Assembly (NCBI GenBank): GCA_003455605.1
Contig: DMQR01000088.1
Coordinates: 1 to 5,790 of the forward strand
Direction of reading: 5' to 3'
DNA from: Cryomorphaceae bacterium
GTDB taxonomy: Bacteria; Bacteroidota; Bacteroidia; Flavobacteriales; Schleiferiaceae
Length of the DNA: 5,790 bases
In this document: positions 1 through 5,790 of the stretch, in pieces
How positions within the stretch are numbered: position 1 is the stretch's first letter
Layout: each line of letters starts with the position of its first letter
Translations under genes and position numbers: made by a program
The notes under the pieces: model-generated
Database searches by the model: none
Told to the model about the DNA's origin: nothing
The model's input: only the letters and a program-made list of their open reading frames with translations

Positions 1-2200
1 TGTCGTAGATTTCCTTGTAATGAGCAACTGTACCCCAGTCCTCATCGTCTACACGAATACTGCCTTTCGTTACGTGACCCAACAAATCGAATTCACAGCC
101 GTTGAGCATCATCAAGTCGATGAAGGAATCTTTATTATCTTCACTTACCGTGACCACAATGCGGCTTTGGCTTTCACCGAATAGTATCGCATCCTTGCGG
201 AACTCTGCCGGAAGTGTAATGTCGAATCCTAAACCCGAAGCCATCCCTTTTTCTAATAAGGCCACAAACAAACCACCTTCACTTACATCATGGGCACTGT
301 TGATTGCGCCTTTGCGAATAATCATTTGAAGTTGTTTTTGGTTGACGAACTCCTCTTCAAGATCGAAGCGAGGTGTTGTACTCTTCTCCACACCGTGAAT
401 GTTCACCAAGTATTGAGAAGAATTAATATCGTCGTGGTTAGATCCAATCATAAAGATAAGATCGCCTTTGGTTTTGTAATCCAAGGTCATCACATACTTC
501 TTGTCTTCTACCACACCAATCATTCCGATTGTAGGCGTTGGGAATACTGGATCTACTTTATCGCCAATTTGTGTTTGATTATAGAAACTCACGTTCCCAC
601 CGGTTACTGGAGTCTCAAAACGCTCACATGCAGCACTCATCCCTTTGATTGAACCGACAAACTGCCAGTACACTTCAGGATTATAAGGGTTACCGAAGTT
701 CAAACAATTGGTCACCGCTGAAGGAATGCCTCCTGAACAAGAGATATTGCGCGCCGCTTCACTTACTGCAATAGCACAACCTACTTCAGGATCTGCGTGT
801 ACGTAACGGCTATTACAATCCACACTCATGGCCAAGGCCTTGTTCGTTCCTTTGATGTTTACGACTCCTGCATCGGAAGGCGCATTAGTGCTCATATTAC
901 GTGTACCTACCATGCTGTCGTATTGCTCGTATATATAACGTTTAGAGGCAATATTCGGTAAGGCCACCATCTGCTTCGCAACTGATTTCAAGTCTGCAGG
1001 CTGAGCGATACTATCAATATTGAATTGCTTGTACTCTTGGTAATATGCTGGTTCAGACCACTCTCTGTGGTACACTGGTGCTCCACCGCCTAGTACCGCG
1101 CTTTCAGCGGGAATTGAACCTACAAGTTCATCGCCCCAGTAGTAATTCACAATGCCATCGCCGGTTACTTCACCAATCTCTTCACACTCGAGATCCCATT
1201 TTTTAAAAATATCAAGCACGACCTGCTCCTTGCCTTTTTCAACGACAACTAGCATGCGTTCCTGAGATTCAGACAAGAGAATTTCCCAAGCTTCCATATC
1301 TTGACGCAAAGGCACCTTATCCAACCAAATATTCATACCGTGCTCGCCAGCTGCAGACATTTCACAAGAAGAACAAGTGATACCGGCCGCGCCCATATCC
1401 TGCATCCCCACCACTGCATCGGTAGTAGCAAGCTCCATGGTCGCTTCTAGTAACAACTTCTCTTGGAATGGATCGCCTACTTGTACAGATGGGATGTCAT
1501 CAGCACTATCTTCATCTAAATCCTTTGAGGCAAATGAAGCGCCATGAATACCATCTTTACCGGTGGCCGAACCCACAATAAATACTGGGTTGCCCACACC
1601 TGTGGAAGTTGCAGAAATCTGTTTACCCACTTCAACAATACCCGCGGAAAAGGCATTGACTAACGGGTTTTGGTGGTAACACTCGTCGAAGTATACTTCA
1701 CCTCCAACAATTGGGATACCAAAACTATTTCCATAATCGCCAATTCCTTTACTAACACCTTTGACCAACCACTTCGTTCTATCTTCAAAAGGTTTTCCAA
1801 AGCGCAATGAATTGAGTTGAGCGATAGGACGCGCACCCATGGTAAAAATATCGCGGTTAATACCACCTACACCGGTAGCGGCACCTTGATAAGGCTCTAC
1901 CGCAGATGGGTGGTTGTGAGATTCTATTTTGAACGCACATGCCAATCCATCACCAATATCTACGAGCCCTGCGTTTTCCTCGCCAGCTTCTACAAGCATG
2001 TGAGGACCTTTTTTTGGTAATTTTTTCAACCAAACGATGGAGTTCTTGTAGGAACAATGCTCGCTCCACATTACGCCATAAACGCTTAGTTCTAAGTAGT
2101 TTGGTGTATGACCAAGAATCTCTTTGATGGAATCAAATTCTTCAGGACGCAGCCCCATTTCTTGGGCTTGTTCTAAAGTGGCAACTGATGTGCTATTCAT
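1..2200 (-). CDS. purL: Phosphoribosylformylglycinamidine synthase II, small-type PurL (3' end beyond the window)
   Basis: PurL makes formylglycinamidine ribonucleotide (FGAM) from FGAR, ATP and ammonia (from glutamine), the fourth step of cytoplasmic de novo purine synthesis. The reverse complement reads from ATG at 2200 as one uninterrupted frame of 733 codons to the left edge. Visible motifs are EHCSYK with the conserved His near residue 48, ESHNHPSAVEPYQGAATG from residue 93, MQDMGAAGITCSSCEM near 267-282, GTRNMSTNAPSD from 432, TPVTGGNVSFYNQT near 530 and AHDVSEGG near 636. This is the usual two-fold repeat of AIRS N- and C-terminal domains. The PurS-like N-terminal region and the C-terminal glutaminase of large PurL are absent from the start and from the part seen. 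Small PurL proteins run to about 740 residues, so probably only a short tail is missing. Met1 is preferred over Met15 because the N-terminal length fits the family. No Shine-Dalgarno sequence is visible. Confidence 0.96.
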   Translation of the reverse strand, partial: MNSTSVATLEQAQEMGLRPEEFDSIKEILGHTPNYLELSVYGVMWSEHCSYKNSIVWLKKLPKKGPHMLVEAGEENAGLVDIGDGLACAFKIESHNHPSAVEPYQGAATGVGGINRDIFTMGARPIAQLNSLRFGKPFEDRTKWLVKGVSKGIGDYGNSFGIPIVGGEVYFDECYHQNPLVNAFSAGIVEVGKQISATSTGVGNPVFIVGSATGKDGIHGASFASKDLDEDSADDIPSVQVGDPFQEKLLLEATMELATTDAVVGMQDMGAAGITCSSCEMSAAGEHGMNIWLDKVPLRQDMEAWEILLSESQERMLVVVEKGKEQVVLDIFKKWDLECEEIGEVTGDGIVNYYWGDELVGSIPAESAVLGGGAPVYHREWSEPAYYQEYKQFNIDSIAQPADLKSVAKQMVALPNIASKRYIYEQYDSMVGTRNMSTNAPSDAGVVNIKGTNKALAMSVDCNSRYVHADPEVGCAIAVSEAARNISCSGGIPSAVTNCLNFGNPYNPEVYWQFVGSIKGMSAACERFETPVTGGNVSFYNQTQIGDKVDPVFPTPTIGMIGVVEDKKYVMTLDYKTKGDLIFMIGSNHDDINSSQYLVNIHGVEKSTTPRFDLEEEFVNQKQLQMIIRKGAINSAHDVSEGGLFVALLEKGMASGLGFDITLPAEFRKDAILFGESQSRIVVTVSEDNKDSFIDLMMLNGCEFDLLGHVTKGSIRVDDEDWGTVAHYKEIYD

Positions 2201-2210
2201 TATTGAAAAG

Positions 2211-2224
2211 AATTTGTGCAAATT
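2211..2224. repeat. 14-bp palindrome in the purL/amidohydrolase divergent gap
   Basis: AATTTG, a two-base centre TG, then CAAATT form a perfect inverted repeat with 6-bp arms. It lies 11 bases upstream of the purL start and 33 bases upstream of the preferred amidohydrolase start, and it overlaps the candidate purL -7 element. The symmetry could suit a dimeric regulator. The composition is AT-rich, however, and a short palindrome of this kind can arise by chance, so an operator role is only a suggestion. Confidence 0.3.
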
Positions 2225-2226
2225 TA
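2219..2226 (-). promoter_or_regulatory. Possible purL promoter -7 element (TAAATTTG)
   Basis: Read on the minus strand, these eight bases are TAAATTTG, an exact match to the Bacteroidota -7 consensus TAnnTTTG. They lie 18 bases before the purL ATG, which would give a leader of roughly 10-15 nucleotides. I could not find the expected upstream TTG at 17-23 bases; the nearest TTG triplets give spacers of 13 or 35. The match may therefore be chance in an AT-rich gap. Confidence 0.27.
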
Positions 2227-2256
2227 GGTATTCTTAGAGCAACACATTTGAATTAC

Positions 2257-3906
2257 ATGCGCAATCTTTCCCACACTTTTAGCCAAATTTTTGTTTATAA
2301 CCTGCTATGGGTTTTGACCCTCATCAGCTGTCAAAACCGTCAAGAATACGACCTGATCCTCAAGGACTTCGAATTGCATAGTCCACATGATGCTATTGCT
2401 AGCCACGAAGGCTCCGAATTTTGGATTGCCGTCGAGGATGGTAAGATTGCAGAAATCATTGATATCAGTGGGTACACCTCCCTGCCAAAAGGAAAAACAG
2501 AAATCTCTCTTGACGGCCAACACCTCTACCCTGGCTTCATAGATGCCCACGGCCACCTATTCGGATATGCTCGCACGTTTAGCACGGTAAACCTTTTCGG
2601 CGCGACATCCAAAGAAGAATGCATCGAGCGAATCGGTTCCTATATTGCCACTCATCCGAATGATAATTGGATTGTGGGGCGTGGATGGGATCAAAACGAC
2701 TGGCCAGAAAAATCTTTCCCTACAGCCGATGATTTGGCTAGTTTTAATCAAGTTAAAATCTATATGACCCGTATTGACGGGCATGCTGCATGGGTGAACC
2801 AATCAATTCTAGACACTTTTAATATCACAAATGATACTCAGATTGATGGAGGCTCAATTATAGATGGAATATTGGTCGATAATGCGAAATCACTGGTCCA
2901 GATGCCCAAGCTTTCGAACAGGTTCTGGCGAGCGGCTTTGCTGCAGGCTCAAGATAGTCTAGTAAAGTATGGGCTCACCGCAATGACAGATGCAGGCTTA
3001 TCAAAGGATCAAATCCTACTCTTGGATTCACTTCAGGAAGAAGGTAGCTTCAAATTATTTGTAAACGCAATGATCAGCAATAATGAGGAGGACCTTAAGT
3101 ATTTCGAAACCCATGGCCCTATTGAGAAGCCACTACTCCGAGTTAAAAGTGTAAAAGGTTATCTTGACGGTGCCTTAGGCTCACATGGCGCACTCCTGCG
3201 CGATCCTTATCATGATTTACCAGACCATTATGGCCTTCCAATACTTAGTCCGGAAGAGCTCAATGTATTGCGTGATCGTTGTTTGAAGAATAGTTGGCAA
3301 CTGTGCGTTCATGCCATTGGCGATAGCGCTCATCACATCCTTCTGGAAAGCTTTCAAAACTTACCCCGAGATCAAGACCTTCGCTTCAGAGTAGAGCATG
3401 CACAGATCATGACACCAGCAGATAGCGCGTATTATAACCATCCCAACATCATTGCCTCCGTTCAGCCTACCCACGCGACCAGCGATATGCATTGGGCCGA
3501 GGAACGCCTAGGCCATGAGCGTATTCATCATGCATACAGCTATTTAAGAATCTTTAATTCGGCTGGAGACCGCGTCGCTTTTGGGACTGATTTTCCTATC
3601 GAACACATAGACCCATTGGCCACCTTTTTTGCAGCAACTACACGCCAAGATGCCCATCATTGGCCTGAACAAGGATTCTTGCCTGATCAACGCATTAGTC
3701 CAGCTATGGCCATCACTGCCATGACCCAAGGCGCTGCCTACAGTGCTTTCGGTGAAAACAGTTATGGATTAATCTCTGTAGGACAAAGCGCAAACTTTAC
3801 CATTCTCAATCAAAACCTCTGGAATGAGGACCCACAACTCAGAAACAAAACACTCGTATTGCGAACCATTGTTGCAGGGGAGTCTTTATATGGCTATAAA
3901 CAATAA
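2257..3906 (+). CDS. Lipoprotein-type metal-dependent amidohydrolase, YtcJ-like (Amidohydro_3 family)
   Basis: Predicted metal-dependent hydrolase of the amidohydrolase superfamily, YtcJ-like branch; members hydrolyse amide or related C-N bonds, and the substrate here is unknown. The ATG at 2257 is preferred over one at 2188: it gives 549 residues starting MRNLSHTF, a hydrophobic stretch at about 11-23 and a lipobox LISC with Cys25, whereas the earlier start adds 23 residues before the signal and overlaps purL. Family landmarks follow: metal-binding HxH at His98 and His100 (DAHGH), GRGWDQNDWP near 141-150, DGHAAWVN near 174-181, VKGYLDGALGS near 299-309 with Lys300 as a possible metal-bridging lysine, HAIGD with His352, EHAQ with His381, QPTHATSDM near 403-411, and GTDFP with Asp445. 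All expected metal ligands appear present, so the enzyme is probably active, tethered to a membrane outside the cytoplasm. No strong acidic surface-export motif follows Cys25, so a periplasmic face is the simpler guess. Confidence 0.9.
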   Translation: MRNLSHTFSQIFVYNLLWVLTLISCQNRQEYDLILKDFELHSPHDAIASHEGSEFWIAVEDGKIAEIIDISGYTSLPKGKTEISLDGQHLYPGFIDAHGHLFGYARTFSTVNLFGATSKEECIERIGSYIATHPNDNWIVGRGWDQNDWPEKSFPTADDLASFNQVKIYMTRIDGHAAWVNQSILDTFNITNDTQIDGGSIIDGILVDNAKSLVQMPKLSNRFWRAALLQAQDSLVKYGLTAMTDAGLSKDQILLLDSLQEEGSFKLFVNAMISNNEEDLKYFETHGPIEKPLLRVKSVKGYLDGALGSHGALLRDPYHDLPDHYGLPILSPEELNVLRDRCLKNSWQLCVHAIGDSAHHILLESFQNLPRDQDLRFRVEHAQIMTPADSAYYNHPNIIASVQPTHATSDMHWAEERLGHERIHHAYSYLRIFNSAGDRVAFGTDFPIEHIDPLATFFAATTRQDAHHWPEQGFLPDQRISPAMAITAMTQGAAYSAFGENSYGLISVGQSANFTILNQNLWNEDPQLRNKTLVLRTIVAGESLYGYKQ

Positions 3907-3964
3907 AGGTCTAAAAGACATTTTTGTATCTTAACCATTCGCTTAACACAATCATATCATACGC

Positions 3965-5743
3965 ATGAATCAACCCACAAGATTATTCGATATCCCTAGG
4001 TACCAATTGGAACATATTCCAATGAAGTTAATGATGACTTCAAAAGTTGGCGGGGAGTGGAAGTCGTACAGTACCAAGGAATTTGTCGTTGCTGTCGATC
4101 AGGCAAGCCGAGCGCTTCTGGCCCTCGGTATTAAACACGGAGATAAAGTCGCGCTTATTTCTCACAACAACCGTTGTGAGTGGAACATCATGGATCATGC
4201 ACTTTTGCAGATTGGAGCTGTAGACGTCCCTATCTATCCAACAATGACCGAAGACGATTACGAATATATCTTTAATCACAGCGAGAGCATTTATTGCTTC
4301 GTCTCGAACGACGAGCTCTATCAAAAGGTGAAGAACACTATGCCTAAATGTGAAAGCTTGAAGCAGTGTTACACTTTCGAGAAGTACGATGGAATTCCTC
4401 ATTGGGACGAAGTCTATAATCTAGGTGCCTCGATGGACAATCAAGGGGAATTAGAAAAAATAGCTGCAGCAGTGGATCCTGAGGATTTGGCTACTATCAT
4501 CTATACTTCTGGTACCACAGGTCTTCCAAAAGGTGTGATGTTGTCCCATAGAAACTTGATGTCTAATGTAATCAATGCAACGCCACGTATCCCTGGAATG
4601 GTTCGCGGGCAAGCACGCGCGTTGAGCTTTTTGCCCGTGTGTCACAGTTTTGAACGATTCATCCAATACTTATACATGTATAATGGCGCAGCCATTTATT
4701 TCGCCGAGAGTATTGAAACCATAAAGGCAGATTTGAATTTTTCCAATCCTACGATATTTACCGCCGTTCCTCGTTTGTTAGAGAAGTTCTTCGACGGTAT
4801 TGTCGCCAACGGAACAGCTGCAGGCGGATTGAAAACAAAAATCTTCGAATGGGCAGTAAGCCTTGCCTTACAATGGGAGCCTGAAAATGCCAATGGCGCT
4901 TTCTACCACTGGAAACTAGGGATTGCCGATAAATTAGTGTTTAGCAAAGTACGCACTGCACTAGGGATGACAGAAGTTAAGGCCGTAGCTTCAGGGTCTG
5001 CTGCGCTTCAACCTAGATTGGCGCGTTTCTTTTCTGGTATGGGTGTGCCAATTCTAGAAGGATACGGATTGACTGAAACCGCTCCGGTTATTTCGGTAAA
5101 TACAACAGCAGAACCTGGAATGATTCGCGTGGGATCTGTAGGTAAAGTTATCGATGGAGTTGAAGCAAAAATTGCTGAAGACGGTGAGATTTTGGCCAAA
5201 GGACCAAATATCATGATGGGATATTACAAACAACCAGAGCTTACTGCTGAAGTAATGACTGGCGAGTGGTTCCATACCGGTGATATAGGTGAAATAGAGG
5301 ATGGCTTCATCCGAATCACCGATCGTAAGAAGGAAATGTTTAAGACTTCCGGCGGCAAGTATATCGCACCACAGTTGATCGAGAACGAACTTAAAGCTTC
5401 ACACCTAATTGAGCAGAGTATGGTAATCGGTTCGAACCGAAAGTTCCCGGCCGCAATCTGCATTCTAAACGAACCTGGAGTAAAAGAATGGTGTTCACGT
5501 CACAACATGAACTTCACGACCATTGAAGAAATGGCTCAGAACCAACAAGTACGCGACCGCGTATGGCAAGATGTTGAGAAGGCCAATTCTGGCTTTGGAC
5601 AATGGGAGAAGGTCAAGAAGATCATTATCGATACCGAAGAATTCTCGGTTGATAACGGTTGTTTGACACCTACCTTCAAGGTCAAGCGTAAGCCTATCCT
5701 TGCCAAGTACGAGAAACAAATTGACGAGCTCTACGGAGAGTAA
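3965..5743 (+). CDS. Long-chain fatty-acid-CoA ligase, AMP-forming (FAA1/COG1022-like)
   Basis: Activates fatty acids to acyl-CoA through an acyl-AMP intermediate, using ATP and CoA, for beta-oxidation or lipid synthesis; probably cytoplasmic or membrane-associated. The 592-residue protein is full length for the bacterial FAA1-like branch of the ANL superfamily. It shows the ATP-binding P-loop IIYTSGTTGLPKG at about 178-190, SFLPVCHSFER near 221-231, the adenylate-binding GYGLTETAP at 366-374, the TGD motif at 438-440, the hinge-region ITDRKKEMFKTSGGKYIAP near 451-469, and a C-terminal LTPTFKVKRK near 567-576 holding the likely catalytic lysine. No signal peptide or clear membrane segment is seen. 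The ATG at 3965 is chosen because the following TRLFDIPRYQLE is a typical family N-terminus; no Shine-Dalgarno sequence precedes it. It lies 58 bases after the amidohydrolase on the same strand and could be co-transcribed with it. The symbol fadD is often applied loosely to this group and is not assigned here. Confidence 0.95.
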   Translation: MNQPTRLFDIPRYQLEHIPMKLMMTSKVGGEWKSYSTKEFVVAVDQASRALLALGIKHGDKVALISHNNRCEWNIMDHALLQIGAVDVPIYPTMTEDDYEYIFNHSESIYCFVSNDELYQKVKNTMPKCESLKQCYTFEKYDGIPHWDEVYNLGASMDNQGELEKIAAAVDPEDLATIIYTSGTTGLPKGVMLSHRNLMSNVINATPRIPGMVRGQARALSFLPVCHSFERFIQYLYMYNGAAIYFAESIETIKADLNFSNPTIFTAVPRLLEKFFDGIVANGTAAGGLKTKIFEWAVSLALQWEPENANGAFYHWKLGIADKLVFSKVRTALGMTEVKAVASGSAALQPRLARFFSGMGVPILEGYGLTETAPVISVNTTAEPGMIRVGSVGKVIDGVEAKIAEDGEILAKGPNIMMGYYKQPELTAEVMTGEWFHTGDIGEIEDGFIRITDRKKEMFKTSGGKYIAPQLIENELKASHLIEQSMVIGSNRKFPAAICILNEPGVKEWCSRHNMNFTTIEEMAQNQQVRDRVWQDVEKANSGFGQWEKVKKIIIDTEEFSVDNGCLTPTFKVKRKPILAKYEKQIDELYGE

Positions 5744-5761
5744 GTCTATCAATTGAAACAG

Positions 5762-5790
5762 AAAATCCCCGTGAATACGGGGATTTTTTT
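5762..5790 (+). terminator. Rho-independent terminator after the acyl-CoA ligase
   Basis: AAAATCCCCGT (5762-5772) and ACGGGGATTTT (5777-5787) form a perfect 11-bp stem with a GAAT loop. A run of at least seven T residues (5784-5790) reaches the window edge. It begins 18 bases after the ligase stop codon and should end that transcript. The A-run on the left arm means it might also work for a gene converging from the right, which cannot be seen. Confidence 0.93.

Noticed and set aside
290..652. Open plus-strand frame of 120 codons
   Set aside because: It lies wholly antisense to the strongly conserved purL frame, and its translation shows no recognisable domain. The same holds for the short plus-strand frames at 102-329, 1817-2020 and 1939-2127.
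2243..2250. CACATTTG as a -7 promoter element for the amidohydrolase
   Set aside because: One mismatch to TAnnTTTG, and it ends 6 bases before the preferred ATG, which would make the transcript essentially leaderless.
3909..3925. GTCT-AAA-AGAC hairpin followed by five T residues after the amidohydrolase stop
   Set aside because: The stem is only 4 bp and AT-containing, far weaker than the 11-bp terminator after the ligase. It is unlikely to stop transcription efficiently, although partial attenuation cannot be excluded.
3919..3926. CATTTTTG as a -7 promoter element for the acyl-CoA ligase
   Set aside because: It differs from TAnnTTTG at the first base, and no TTG lies at a suitable distance upstream. 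A T-run followed by G matches this motif easily.
4040..4402. Open minus-strand frame of 120 codons
   Set aside because: It is antisense to the well-conserved N-terminal part of the acyl-CoA ligase and has no recognisable motif. The other minus-strand frames inside the ligase and the amidohydrolase look like shadows for the same reason.

Overview
The window looks like ordinary chromosomal DNA from a member of the Bacteroidota. The support for this is an acyl-CoA ligase of the FAA1 type with an N-terminus I associate with that phylum, a lipoprotein-type amidohydrolase, no Shine-Dalgarno sequence before any of the three starts, and one sequence (TAAATTTG) that matches the Bacteroidota -7 promoter element TAnnTTTG. 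The assignment rests on family recognition and motif matching, not on a database search. The species cannot be named from this sequence.

Layout: three protein genes fill almost everything, and no gene-free stretch exceeds 60 bases. Bases 1-2200 on the minus strand hold nearly all of purL, the small form of phosphoribosylformylglycinamidine synthase; its 3' end lies beyond the left edge. A 56-base gap (2201-2256) separates it from a divergently transcribed plus-strand gene at 2257-3906, a predicted lipoprotein of the YtcJ-like (Amidohydro_3) metal-dependent amidohydrolase family. After a 58-base gap a second plus-strand gene (3965-5743) encodes a long-chain fatty-acid-CoA ligase, followed by a strong rho-independent terminator at the right edge.

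How they work together: PurL is housekeeping purine synthesis and has no evident link to the other two. The amidohydrolase and the ligase may be co-transcribed, since they share a strand, are close together and have no convincing terminator between them, but the sequence shows no shared pathway. I found no mobile element, CRISPR array, structural RNA, repeat family or unfamiliar gene cluster, and nothing that amounts to a new biological system. The points worth a second look are the start site and export signal of the amidohydrolase, the palindrome in the divergent gap, and the small-type PurL.
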